Positions 36,548 through 49,095 of a DNA stretch of 64,000 bases are shown one piece after another (the first letter of the stretch is position 1; every line of letters starts with the position of its first letter). Made by a program: the position numbers and the translations under genes. The stretch lies in contig JAKGHH010000002.1 of the NCBI GenBank assembly GCA_022828595.1, positions 40,828,222 through 40,892,221 on the forward strand. The letters run 5' to 3'. Source of the DNA: Nelumbo lutea (taxonomy: Eukaryota; Streptophyta; Magnoliopsida; Proteales; Nelumbonaceae). The notes under the pieces are model-generated. The model did not search any database and was not told the origin of the DNA. It was given only the letters and a program-made list of their open reading frames with translations.

Positions 36548-36753
36548 GTAGATGGGGATCAGATCTAATAGACACAATATAGTAATCATGTTCAATGAGC
36601 ACTTGATAAATATTTTGACAAGTGTCAAAAGTGTTTTTTAATCTTTTTCAAGGGTAGGCTGGGGTATATTAAGGGACAGGTGTCAAAAAATTTTGTAAGT
36701 GCTCATTGAACGTGCTTACGACTTTGTGCCTACCTGATCTAGACTGATGTAGA
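36548..36753. mobile_element. Foldback element, ~95-bp inverted arms
   Basis: TTCAATGAGCACTT (left) pairs with AAGTGCTCATTGAA (right); pairing extends outward through GATCAGATCTAATAGACAC against GTGCCTACCTGATCTAGAC and inward through TTTTGACA. The unpaired centre is small. A short MITE or hairpin. Confidence 0.7.
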
Positions 36754-37326
36754 CGACCCTAAGACATCGGAAACAACTACTTAAGCCTTTACACTTGAAT
36801 TTTTTGCAATTAAGCTCAATATAAAATTTGGGGAAAGCCTAGCCACCTTTTCAATCTAAACCATTAGTCTCTAAGGTTTTGGTTATATCAGGATAGGTCT
36901 ATATTGAACCTAATATGAATATCTTGCTACTAGTTACATTAAGTTCCTAAAATAAATAAATCTGGAGCTCGATGTCTTTTTATTCTTCCTCTTCTTCATG
37001 ATTACATAACTTCTTGCTTGGAGTGTGTTCGGTTCATCTTTTGCTACAACGACTCCTCTAAGAATTAGTGATTTCATGAAGTCCTTTAACCTCAACTAAG
37101 GAAGTATCTGATACAACTGTACAATTATCCTTCCAAAACATTAATACTCTCAATAAGTTTATTAACATCAAAGTACATTGGTTCAACATGCCCGATGCCG
37201 TTTCATTTTTTAAAACGGAAACAATTTTAAAAGTGAATTGCTTTTTAACTTTATAGGCTAATATAAATATTGAATTCACTATATATAACTATAATATAAT
37301 ATATAAACAATATATTTTTATATATT

Positions 37327-37477
37327 ATATATATGTATGTATGTACGCATGTATGTATATTGTAATCGGGTTCAAATTTTACTTGGATCGATCGAATTTT
37401 GTTATGTATGTATGTATGTACGCATGTATGTATATTGTAATCGGATTCAAATTTTACTTGGATCGATCGAATTTTGG
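37327..37477. repeat. 75-bp tandem duplication with GTAT units
   Basis: A segment with (TATG)n, GTACGCATG, ATTGTAATCGG and GGATCGATCGAATTTTG is present twice; GTACGCATG is at 37343 and 37418. The copies differ at very few positions. Confidence 0.92.
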
Positions 37478-38809
37478 ACTTTTGAAGTCCGTTGATCTTA
37501 TTACAAAGAACTTGAAGTTATGCAGGTTATATTCCATGCCTCCATATTTAAAGGGACATCAAACGATAATCTCAGCTATTGGGTAGGGTCCAATTGAATT
37601 AAGCTTGTTCAGGTTCAAGTTCAATTAGTCACAATTCAAATTTGATATTGATTAAGTTCATATCCAATAGTAAGCTTGACTAGTTATTCGAATTCAAATT
37701 CGACCAATAAAATGTTTGGCTTGAAACCATAAGCCTGGCTTGATTAATATATTATAGAATATAAAAATATATAATATAAAAGTAAATTAGTTTTTCAAGC
37801 TTTAAGTTAAATTCGAACTTATTCAATATTTAGTTGAAACAAGTTCTAACCAGAAAATAAAGTTCAAATCAAACTTGAACTTGAATGTAAGATTATATTA
37901 ATCAAATCAAGTCAAGACAAGCTGAAGTTCGTCTCGACTTGATAAGATTGCACTAGTGCTATTGTATCATCAGAAATCGAGCAATCTACTTGGAAGATAA
38001 TTGCTAAAGGAATTCCAGTGGTCTACTCTAAAGTGAGAAAGGTAGTTTTGTAAATGCATTTCGAAGAACAACAGACTCAAGGCCTCGAGTGGGAGAAAAG
38101 AATGGTATGTGATGTGCCACATGGTTTGTCTCTCTATGACTTGCCATATGTCATATCATATGGTAAGAGGGTGTATAACAAACTCTACAGGTCCCCACTC
38201 AAAAGGGTTTAACTTTTCTTTTCTTTTTCTTTCTTTGGGTGCAGGTGAAATTCTTGTCTCACATTTGCCAATGGCCTAAGTGACCACACGATGCTTTTCA
38301 TATATTACGTTTTGAAGTTGTGTTAAGTATTAATTGTTTGTCTCTTTCCTAGTCCCAACATTTGAAGTTATTTGCTTCGACTGGCCTACACCACCTTGGG
38401 GTTGGGGGATGTCTTCCATGCTTAGAATTGGAATTTGGTTCCGCTTAAGGCTGGAACATTGTCTGGAGTGGGTTCCGTACCTTGGAGGTTTCGCTAGTGT
38501 TGGACATTAGGTTTCTGTTGATTGTTGTTAGGTCATTTTGTTTTCTTTTTTGGATGCAATGGAGCTATATCCATGTTACATGTATAGCTCTTTTTCTGCT
38601 GTTCTCTTTTTCCTTGTATGCATCAGAAAATTTGGAGTTTGCTATTGCTACCCTTTTCTCATTCTCATCACTCAATTATTTTTGGGATGAAGACATTTCA
38701 GTTAGCGTCAATTTAAAATAAGCTCTGCCTTCATTAAAATAAGGAAAAGCTAAAGTTGTTGTGTGGCCATGATGGTGGTTATGACCTTTGTTAAAATAAA
38801 ATAGATTAA
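37478..38809. other. Intergenic DNA, no gene seen
   Basis: 37590-37960 is made of short AATTCAAATT/GAACTTGA-rich repeats. The 79-codon open frame at 38482-38721 has a hydrophobic, cysteine- and phenylalanine-rich composition and no family match I recognise. Confidence 0.4.
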
Positions 38810-39076
38810 GCGTCCGTTTGATTCATAATTAGAATAGGAATTGGAATGGTCTATTCTCATATTCTGTTCGGTTCAGATAAGAATGAGAATGAGGATTAGA
38901 ACCAGCAGAAATATGATTTCATTTCTAAGAAAGAGGTAGGAAATAACCATTCTCTCAAATGGAGGATGCCATTCCAGTAGGAATAAGAATGAAATTCTGA
39001 TTCCGTCCAACCAACAATTGAAATCGAAATAATCATTCCAATTCCAGATCCCTATTCCTGCGAATCAAACAGGGCG
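38810..39076. mobile_element. Tourist-like MITE, copy B
   Basis: Ends GCGTCCGTTTGATTC and GAATCAAACAGGGCG are inverted repeats, flanked by TAA on both sides (38807-38809, 39077-39079). Interior is of the GGAATTGGAATGG type. The 3-bp TAA duplication is what PIF/Harbinger elements produce. Confidence 0.85.
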
Positions 39077-39659
39077 TAATATTAGCCATACAAAAATATA
39101 TGAAGGATTTAAAACTCCAATAATTGCAAAATAACAAAAAGAAAGAAAAAAAACCAAAAGAATAAAATAAAGCAATGGAATTTTGCTTGATCCACAGAGG
39201 TTAGAAAGTTCTGTCAATCAAAAACATCACTATTTGCTTTCGTCATTTTCTGATTGCGAAGTCCACTTGCCTCTGGCCAATGCCCTGATCAAAGAAACTG
39301 AAACCATTGACATACACCACCTGTTTCATTTTCAATAATTTGCTTGGCTTACGTAGGAACTAAAATGTCTAAAACATAAGCAATGACCAGAAAAGGTAAA
39401 ACGTTGACATCAACTCTAAGGATATCTAATTTGGGCAAATCCAGCCACGTTTTAAACGGTCAAGTCAGTCAACAAATGTTAAGAGTTAAGGCTTCAAGGC
39501 CAAAGCCCAACCCATTTTTGATGTAATGCCCGAGTTTGCCAACTCAAGACCAGTGCCTTCTCAAATGGAAGAATGCCGAGTGACCCACAACTACTGGGGC
39601 ATTTGCCCTAGCGCTGTCAATGGAATGCGGTACAGTATGAGTCCATTATAGATGGATCA

Positions 39660-40010
39660 AGTTCAATCCAATCCAATTAAATACTTTAAACCATTCTGGA
39701 TTTGTCCAATTTAATGTCTGAATCGACTAAAATGTTCAAATTGGTTTTAATTTAGATTGGGTCCAAATCAAATTTGATCCATTGATACCCGTATTCTTAT
39801 TTTAATGGATTAGATGTTGATTCAATGCAACCTAATTCAATATAAATCAATTACAAATAGACTAGGTCTAATCGAATCCAACAAATACTTTAGACCGTTA
39901 CATCTGGACTGGTCCAACTCTATGTTTTATTGGGCAGTCCAATCTGTTCAAATTGATTTTGATTTGGATGAGTTTCAAACCATACCTGGTCCATTGACAC
40001 CCCAAATTGG
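39660..40010. repeat. Two-unit ~204-bp diverged duplication
   Basis: AATACTTTA(A/G)ACC begins at 39679 and 39883, each followed by GTCCAA, TGTTCAAATT, ATTTGGAT/AGATTGG and CCATTGA(T/C)ACCC in the same order. Confidence 0.65.
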
Positions 40011-40054
40011 CCCCAATCACCCCTTAATCTTAAGATGCTCTTTTTTTCTCTTAC

Positions 40055-40086
<32 letters not shown>

Positions 40087-41309
40087 GGAGCCCTTATAGT
40101 GGGAATTCAACTTGGGCAGGCTTGGATTGGGCTTTTATTAAAATTTGAATGGACTCAGCCCAAAGGCCTAAGCTACCTGCACTATACAGCCCAAGTTGCA
40201 CCCCTAAGCTCCATGATTTCCTCCTTGAACTCTATCAAGTTTTGGGTTAATTTAGGTATGTGCCGTTCCCCTTGTCACTTTCCAAAGCTCTTTCTTTAGT
40301 CACATAGAACCTAGAGGTCATTTATTACATGGTACACACTACACATTACAGGGGAATTGAGGTGAATCTCATCAATTGGGTCATTGGTATATTCTATTAT
40401 TACCATGTTTTCCCTTTTCTTTTGCACCTTTTCTAAGTCCAAACTAGAAGCATGAGAATACTTTGGTTATATTTGGTTAGACTTCTATTTTTTACTTTTA
40501 ATAGTATGAAAGTATAAAGTACAAATATAGCTTTTACTTTGGCAAAATTATCATTTTCTGTTTGACAAAATTAACCTATCAGTCGTGTGATTCATTTGAT
40601 CTTATATGTGATAATGGCCACATTACATACTAAACATACACACACATGCCACATGTACACATCATGTACACTTGGCAACCACTTAGAATTGGCGTTTGGT
40701 TTAGGAAATGAAGTGGTTTTGTATAGGTATAATGCTATATATAATGTTACAGTAAATAAGCTATAAAAACATTTCATTAAATTTCAAGAATGGTTTAGGA
40801 AATTGACAAATTGACAGTAGTGATTTCAGTGGCAGTAAATATGCAATAAGCATACCATTAAGCTTGAAGATATTGCATGAAATAGATAAAACATTAAAAG
40901 AAAGGGGTAAATATAAAATCGGGATCCATACCTGCGATTCTGGTGGCAGGTATAGGCCCACCAGAGATTGTTACAGCATTCTCAACAGAGAACAAAGCAG
41001 ATTCGTCCTGTCTTAAAACAGTGAGTAAAGGACTAATCTCCACAAACCCACTTGTTTATGTAACAAAAACAGGAAATGAAGTGAGTTGATTTAAGTTGAT
41101 CAGTCCTCCATTACTGGCTAGAAGAAACTTTTTCTCTGTATAGAGGTAGTTTCAGCCATCTGCTTGGATTTCTGAACTTTTCTCCTCTTCTATGGATAGA
41201 AAGAGGGAACCCATCAGATCTCTTGGATAATTGTCCGTCTCCTAGCTTCACTAGGGATCTTTGTACATGTTATTTATGCGATTTCATAGAAACTGAGCAG
41301 AAGAATTAA
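40011..41309. other. Intergenic DNA, no gene seen
   Basis: Short repeats and AT-rich sequence; open frames are not supported by any family. Confidence 0.4.
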
Positions 41310-41597
41310 GGGCCCGTTTGATTAATGGGAATAGGGGTCTGGAATCTGAATCGGAATGGTCATTCCGATTCCAACTGTTTGGTTGGACAGAATTGGAATT
41401 CCATTTTCATTCCTAGTGGAATGACATTCCTCCATTTGAGTGAAGGATTATTCCCTCCCCCTCCGTTTGAAATGAAATCCCATTCCAATTAATTCTAAAT
41501 CATTCCGATCCCTGTTTGAACCAAACAGACTATGAGAATAGACCATTCTGATTCTGATTCCGATTGAACTGATTCCAACTATGAACCAAAAAGACCC
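41310..41597. mobile_element. Tourist-like MITE, copy C
   Basis: Same family as copy B: GGGCCCGTTTGATT at the left, AACCAAAAAGACCC at the right, TAA before and TAC after. Confidence 0.8.
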
Positions 41598-42339
41598 TAC
41601 ATTGTCTTGACTCTTGAAGACAGATGACAGGATAAGTAATTAAAGTACTTTCTTTCATTGTTTTCAATTTTTAATATTCTCAGTTTTCCATTTCTGCATC
41701 CGGATACATAAGCGTAGAGGGGACAAGAGCAAATAGTCCATTTCCACCAAATCATTGTCTTCCGATCATTTTTAAGTGTGAATTTATGTTTTCTTTCCTT
41801 TGGTAGTAGAAACTATATTGATACTAGACAGGAATAAGTAGGGGGGGGGTGGTTATGGGTTTGGGGATGGGCTACCCATTAAGTAGGCCCAGCTGCCCAG
41901 GACTGGACCATACTGTTGAATTTGGACCAGGAATAACAACTAAAAAGGGTTTTAGCCCATCCCCATACCCATTGTCCTCCCAATCCAGGTTAAGGGTAGC
42001 AATTTTTAACCTAACCCGCTGAACCCACCCAATCCACCCAGTATCTAACCCATTCAACCCACTCATTTACTTGATGGGTTGTGTGATCAATCCATCACCC
42101 AACCAACCCATTTAAATGGGTTGGGTTAGGTTGTGGATAACCATTTGGTTAATCATTATAGACATAAGTATTAATTCCTTAGCCTTTTATTTTATTTTAT
42201 TCATTTGATTTAAATAATTTATAATTAATGCATTAATTTTCTATTAATAATTGACTAAATTTAGTTTTGTATTGAATCAATACACTTCACCCAACATAAA
42301 TCCAAATCAATTTGACCCGAGTCCAGACTAGTTCAACGT

Positions 42340-42700
42340 GGTTTGACCCGATCCGATCCAGCACATGTTGATCCAAGTCGGCTCGAATCCGAAATAGACC
42401 CCGGGCAGGATGGTTTAGTGCCGCTTGATTTGTCCGATTTGGGCCATCCGACCCAACCATTATTCACACACTCCAACCTGACCCAATACAAGTCGATCAG
42501 GGTCAACTTGAATCCGAAACGTTTTTGGGCTGGATGATTTGGCCTCCATGTGCTTTGCCCGATTTGGATCGTCCATTCGACCAATATCCACACGGTTCGA
42601 CTGAATCCGAGTCGACCCGATTTAGCTACACTAACTCGGTTTGGGTCGGTTGGCCCGGTCCCGAACCCATGCACAAACCTGATATGGTCTGGTCCAAGTC
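42340..42700. repeat. GC-rich tandem repeat of about 125 bp
   Basis: GAATCCGAAA at 42385 and 42510, with a partial third unit at 42603. Each unit continues with GGGC(A/T)GGATG, a TTTGnCCGATTTGG block and a CCATTCGACC-like block. Much more GC-rich than its surroundings. Confidence 0.65.
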
Positions 42701-43043
42701 AATCCACCATTAGTTGAACTGGTCCGGTCCATCAAATTGATCCAAATCTAAATAGTTCAAACGCCCTTGAACCTAAGTGGTTTAAGTTGGTCTGACCGGT
42801 TTGAGCCTATGTGGTTCGGTCAAACCCGGAATCCGAACATAGTCAAATGGCTTTGCCGCTTGTGTAAAAATAAAATGCATGTAATATGATTTGAACCTTC
42901 ACCACTTATGTAAATAATAACTACAATAACCATCAAGCTACAACCAACTTGTAAAAAGAGAAAGTTTGTTTTTTAAGCCAATAAATATAAGATTAATGGG
43001 TTTGGGTGGGTTAAATTGGGTTAAAGCGGATTTGAATTGAAGC

Positions 43044-43150
43044 CAACCCATTTAATTTTATATAATTGGATCATTAATTGACTGGATTGAAAGTCAACCC
43101 ATTTAATTTTATATAATTGGATCATTAATTGACTGGATTGAAAGTCAACC
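43044..43150. repeat. 51-bp tandem repeat, two full units
   Basis: CAACCCATTTAATTTTATAT begins at 43044 and 43095 and the start recurs at 43146. The units are almost identical, so this is recent. Confidence 0.95.
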
Positions 43151-44309
43151 CAAACCAAACCTAACCCAACCCACCCAATTGCCAGGCGGGAGGGTGGAAT
43201 CAATCCCTCTGCGCTACAACCAGTAGAGACCTTATCAATTGAGGAGCCCGGATCTCCTGAAAGCAAAAACTCTCTGAAAACACGACATTTAATTGCACTG
43301 TTTGGATATTAAAAATATCTCATTCAAATGGAGATATTTACAATGTGTGAATGGATGTCCGTGCTTTCACAGTATTTTCAGAGTTTTTGCAGTTAGGAGA
43401 TCCCGTCTCCCATCCAGCCAGTTGGCAAAGAAGGGAGATTGGATAATAGAAATAGACCACATGGACAAAGAGAAAGGGTCAAATAGGGTCATCATATCTG
43501 AGAGCGTATGGGAGTTGGCACTGGACCCAATTTTGTCGACGTTCTATTATGGTGCCTGCAAATGAAGAGACTTATGTGGTTCTAAGCTCCATACTCAATT
43601 TAGATATGTGGCAATGAGTGAACACTGAACAGACAAGAAAAAGATGAATTTTAGAAGGCTGAAACTTTTATGGTTCATGCCAACAGTCTTCTTAGAATGA
43701 CTAGTGGGCCAAATGCATCATTTGTAGACTGCAGATTTTACAGAAGTATTAGGAATTCTTTGGTTTTGTTTCCGACTTGTAGTGAGAATAGGTGGTGTTT
43801 GATATCGTGAATATTTTTTACTTTCATTTGTTTTTGAAATTGTCACATCAGGAAATAATTAAAGGGTTCGACTATGATGCCAGAAAAACATGATATTTGA
43901 AAAATTTACAGCCAATCAATTGGCATTATAAAAGTAGGAATTTGATCGGGCAGGTTTTTCATCAAAATTCACAAGGGGTTGTGATTGGTCAAAACCTTTT
44001 CGGTATGATATCTTTTTGGTATATACATTTTTCCATAATTAAAACATATACTTTTTTTTTTCTTTGAGAAGTGAAAATAAGTCAGTTTTGTTTTAAAAAT
44101 CCATCATGTTATGTAATATTCAAATGAAATCATGCATTTTAGACCAAAAATTCAATAACATATTTGGGGTTTCAGTTTTTTTTTTTTTTTTTTTTTTAAA
44201 CAAAACAAATACATATACAACCAAGAACAAGTTTTCAGTATTTTTGTTTTAAGAGCCAAATTGTTTTCAAACCAGATGGCCTTGATTTATTTTTGAAACT
44301 CACGAAGAG

Positions 44310-44530
44310 AAAAACCTATGGCTTTCAAAACCGGACTGGACCGGACAGTCAAACCAGAAAACCGGGGTGATCAGTTCCATTTTTCTTCAAAACCGGATAT
44401 TTGCAAAAAAACATTGGTTTTAGTCGACAAACCACTGACCCCGATGATTGAACCATTCCAATCGTTGAACAATTTTGACAAATTTTTTTTGTCAGAACTA
44501 GCCAATCGTTCAATTTAAATGATTGGACCG
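44310..44530. repeat. Dispersed ACCGG/GTTGACC-type repeat
   Basis: Shares its word order (ACCGGACTGGACCGG, CAGTTCCATTTT, TTGACC, AACCGTTCAA) with 50455-50890, 52985-53255 and 56265-56355. No coding capacity. Confidence 0.5.
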
Positions 44531-46380
44531 TTCAACCTGAAAACCAGACTATATATATATATATACCAGACTTCTAGCAGCTCCAACCCTAGCTGAGATA
44601 TGATGCTTCTAGTACTAGTTTGTACCTACCTGTTTTCTCCTTACTGTGTACTGAATTAATCATTAGTGACGTATCATGAAACTTATGAAAACTAAAGTAC
44701 AATTATTTATTTGGAATTTCAATGGTCTATCTTTAATTGTTTTGCGTTACTAGCACATTAACATTCAGATATTAGATCTATTGCTCTAACTCACAACCGT
44801 CCAATAATTTATTCAAACATCTGTGACTGACATGTAGGGTTAGTACTTTGGATCTAAGATAAAACTTAGGGCTGTCGATGATATTCGTTTGTCTGAATTC
44901 AAATTCAAATCCAATATGATTAAGCCAGTCCAAATTTGAAGCAAATATAATAAGGTCCAATATTAATTCACCCCAATTCAAATTCAATGTGATTAAGTTA
45001 AAGTGTCATAAGTTATTCTAAACTATTTTATTCATGATATATAATATCAAAGTCATGAATATGGTATTAAGCAGAATAAAATGCTCAAACAGGACTCATG
45101 TAACCCACCTGGATGATGATGCTGATATACAATATCACTCATTTTAGGTTCGTTTTGTTAATATTTTGATCATTTTAGCTCAATTTATAAAAGATATATA
45201 AGATCTAAATCCAATCGGAGTCTGATCTGAATCCAACGGATAATATTCAATTGAAATATGAATATTGACAGATCAAACTTGGATCTATATGTAATCTCTT
45301 GGAACCCTAAGAAAAATATATTTTGGAGAAGACTTCCTGTTTGCTTTAACAGCCAATTTATCTGTTTTAATTACTAAGGCATCTTTAAAAGTTGTCTTTT
45401 ACCTAATTATTTAAAGGAAAAATGTTTCCAAATAGGGTCAAGTACGGAGCTTCACTAGGCAATCTATCTATTTCTGCCATGTAGGTGGGTGATGTGGCAA
45501 TCTGAACTGTCCCACTCTAGATGGGATACTGATTCAATCCCCTAGTCCATATCAAAGCTGGCATAAAAATGAATAGTTAATTCAATAATTATGTGACCCT
45601 TGTATTAAGAATTCCATGTGGCAAATGATTTTGTACGTTGGAGTACCCAAAAGGCCAAAAGAATTCTCTCTTCCTCTTTCTGCCTAATTTACATTTTTCG
45701 TAGAACAAATTTTGACCCAATAAACCTTGCCACATATTCTTAGAAAAGGAATTGGGTATTTAATAGAGTTTATACAATTAAACTTATTGTAATTAGATGA
45801 TAAAATGTACTACAAATCTATGTTAAAAATCTAAGAGTGATTAATGGCTAAGTTAGAAAAGATTCTTAGACTCTTCCCAAACTCAACATTGTACTTAACT
45901 ATATGAAAATTTTAAGTTTGAGAACATAGCCATACGAGTTTCCTACTTAATGGTCTAAGGTTGGGACTTGGTCATTAATCAACTGCGTCAACTACCTATG
46001 ACAGATGAGATGGAAATTGGAAAACGAAGAAATGGGATTTTATGGTCATTGAAAAAGGTTAAAAAAACACTCTAATATCTTTTACCAAATTCCATCTCTC
46101 ATCCAATCTTTCTTTGTTTTCTATTCATATACATTGACTTTTTTTTTTTTTTTCTAGATTCTTTTGGTCTGGTTTGTTTCGTGGGTTCTTTCTCTAACTT
46201 ATTTTGGTTTTTTTTTTTTTTTCCTGGTCTAGTTTTCTCCTTGTTTTTTGATTCTCTTCTTGATCTTAAATAATATGATTTACATTTTCTTGAAGTCAAT
46301 GCCCCCTTTTTTTTTTTAACTTCATTGGATATAACTGCTTGTAGGGGTGATCACCTTCAACTTGTTCCGTAAAGCCTACT
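44531..46380. other. Intergenic DNA, no gene seen
   Basis: Includes an ATTCAAATTCAAATCC-rich stretch (44880-45290) and T-rich tracts at 46138-46225. No recognisable gene. Confidence 0.4.
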
Positions 46381-47335
46381 TGAAAAATCCAGGATTAGGC
46401 CTAGGTTTTTTTTTTTTTTTTTTGTTCAGGCCCGAACTGGGCCTCGGCCCACATCAGGTCCATAAATTTCAGGCCTTTTGGGGCTTAATACTTCAAACCT
46501 GGCCCGGACCTAGTCCATTCTGTATATATTTAATTGTATATTTTATATATAATTTTTATATATAGATATGTTATTTTATTTTATATAGCACAAATTTTGT
46601 TCATACTATATACAAAATAATATGAAATATTATGCATATGTAGTATTTTATACATCAAAGTCATGGACCTAGAATTAGGCTTGACCCAACCCGAGCCTGT
46701 GTAGGCCCAGAGCTTGGGCCAGGCCAGGCCCGGGCCTTGACTATAGCCCTTATCATAGGTAGAGGCGTAAAGTGGTCCGTGCCAGGCGCAAGCGGCCCAC
46801 ACAAAGTGTGGGCAGTTCCGTGTTGGCCTGTAGGCCGTCACAGGCCGTGCCGCCTTCCCTGGTGAAAATTTTGGGGGTCGGCTCGTGGCCCAAGTCGAGC
46901 CATGGACTGGTCCAAAGCTATTTTTGTCTATTTATTTTAAAAAATTGAAAAAAAAACTTAAAATTTTAATTTTATATGAATTTTGATGTATACAATTGCT
47001 TATATATACAATAATTAAATAAATTAGTATAATAAAATTGAAAAAAAAATATTTTATTAATATATTATATACTATATATTATTATATAATTATAATTTGT
47101 ATAATATATTATATATATAATATAAATATTATGTATATATGTATAATATATAAATAGTATGTTGCACGACCTGCTCGATCATGCTATGTCGTGCCGACCT
47201 GTGGACTTTAAACCCCAGGCCCAATACGACATGGACCATCGTGCTAGGCCTAGCACGGCCAATGGGCTGTCGTGCCATGCCGTGTCGGGCTAGGCCCTAG
47301 GCCCGATCTGGCCTGATCCATGATCATTAGCTGCT
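46381..47335. repeat. Blocks of GGCCC-rich dispersed repeat in AT-rich DNA
   Basis: GC-rich blocks at 46430-46515, 46675-46860 and 47160-47325 contain AGGCCC, GGGCCTTG and CGTGCCG words in many variants, separated by AT-rich sequence. This composition is typical of decayed plant repeats. Confidence 0.5.
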
Positions 47336-47924
47336 AGGTTTATATCAAACTTGCTAGGTTTGTTTTGACATGAGATTATATCAAATCTTGTAGAAATTAT
47401 ACACTACGAGATAGAAATTAGAGCTCATGCTAAGATGCTACATTCTTCAAAAAGGTTAATTTTAACTCTTTTTAAGTGTCAATACAAATTTTGTGTATAA
47501 ATACAAGCACAAGAGAAGGTGGAGACAAATTTTAAAATAAATGAGATATACTCTTTATTTTGAAACTCTTACAAAATAAATAAAACCTTTTATTCTCTCT
47601 TGATAATGCACTTCTTACAACTTGAAGATTTATGATCCTCTCTTTGTGCCAAAAGAGAAGAAATTCAGTTTTTTTATTGTTTTTGGGTATTTGGTGCCAC
47701 GCACTGCTAATAACACTCCCCCCTTTTTCCCCAATCGGTGGTTATGGGAATTGATCATACGTTAATGTTAGAGTGAACCAATTAACATACCAACGAACCA
47801 CCCCTTGGTCAAGAAGAAAACTAAATGTTAGATCCCTAGTCAATCTACCCCACTTTTTTTATGTCCAATCTACCCCTCTTAACACTAGGGGTGGCCACGA
47901 GCTGAGCTATTCATGAGTTGTTCG

Positions 47925-48135
47925 AGCTTGGCTCGACACTTCGGCTACTGAGGGAGACTTAGGCTCGACACCTTGCCAATTGAGGGAGACCTCGACTCGG
48001 CATCTCAACAGTTGAAGGAGACCTTGGCTAGGCACCTCGACGACTTAAGCAGCTGAGGGAGACCTTGGCACCGCAACAACTAAGGGAGACCTCGGCTCAG
48101 TACCTCAACTACTAGGGAGACCTCGGCTCAACACT
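47925..48135. repeat. Degenerate ~32-bp minisatellite, about six units
   Basis: GAGGGAGAC or a close variant recurs at about 47950, 47982, 48014, 48055, 48082 and 48112, each followed by a GGCTCGACACCTC-like block. Confidence 0.75.
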
Positions 48136-48544
48136 TTAGAAGTTCTGAAATTTTGATTCAAACCAAGCTCGAGCCGAGCTGAACTTGAACTTTTAAGATT
48201 TTGACTCAAACCGAATTCGAGCTCAAAACTCTAATTCGAATTTAGCTCGAACTCAAACTCGAATCTAATAATTTATAAGCAAGCTGAGCTTGAATAACCA
48301 GATATTCAACTGGAATCCACCCCTACATCGGTTGCTGGCCATTTTTTTATCTCCCAGCGTCATGTTCGAGGCCAATTCTGTATTATTATACCGAATAAAT
48401 GGAGAAATGAATTTCAAATTATTCATTCTCAAGAACAATAATTCCAAGCTTGGAGGCTAAATCCTAACTCTACCAGCCATTCATTTCAGTTTTTCTTTAT
48501 CATAAAAATTATAAGTTCTGAATCACATCAATATTCAATAGTTT

Positions 48545-49095
48545 CTCAATTGGCTGCATGTGCCAATTTTCAAAGGAGAAGATTCGAACAATATTTAATT
48601 AATTACTACATCAGTAGAGCTAATTAAGGCATGACAAAGGAAAACCAAACTCTGCTCATCATTCAATAAAAAAACAAATAATATAAGATAAATAATCAGA
48701 GACACAAAAGAAAGCAAAGACATCAAGTTCATTTGCCTGTAGGGAGATTCACAAATCTTTCATTTCATGGACCATCCCAGTTGGCGAGTGTTCACAATGT
48801 TGTCACCTTCATTGTTTTGGTTGAAGATTTGAAGCTTCAACAGCTTCTGCAGCGAAGGAGTTGAAGCATCAAAGTCATACAAATGATATGGACAGGGTCA
48901 CAGGCCACTGAATGCATACAAATGACGCTACTCACATATAGTACAGCCGCACATCACGAACATCTCCCATGAATGACAATTGAGATATTTCCGATGTACG
49001 GCAGTGGTGTAGGTAGCAGATCAACATTCTTTATCAGTCAATTCATCCTTGGCTCTAGCTCAAGCTGTTATAGATGTGGACTAACCACCTAGAAA
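48545..49095 (-). pseudogene. Decayed relative of the 60-kb segment
   Basis: Collinear with 59995-60540. On the minus strand both have TTTCTAGGTGG...TCCACATCT, then GGATGA.TTGA, (T/G)GATGCTTCA, GTGAATCTC, a TCTGATTAT.T(A/G)TC block, GCATGAC-like and CCAATTTTC-like ends. In this copy the frame open at 60 kb is full of stops. A duplicated gene end, or a repeat, cannot be told apart here. Confidence 0.5.

Noticed and set aside
39814..40299. 161-codon plus-strand frame
   Set aside because: Lies across a two-unit repeat and T-rich DNA; no family similarity.
42333..42674. 113-codon minus-strand frame
   Set aside because: Produced by the GC-rich 125-bp repeat.
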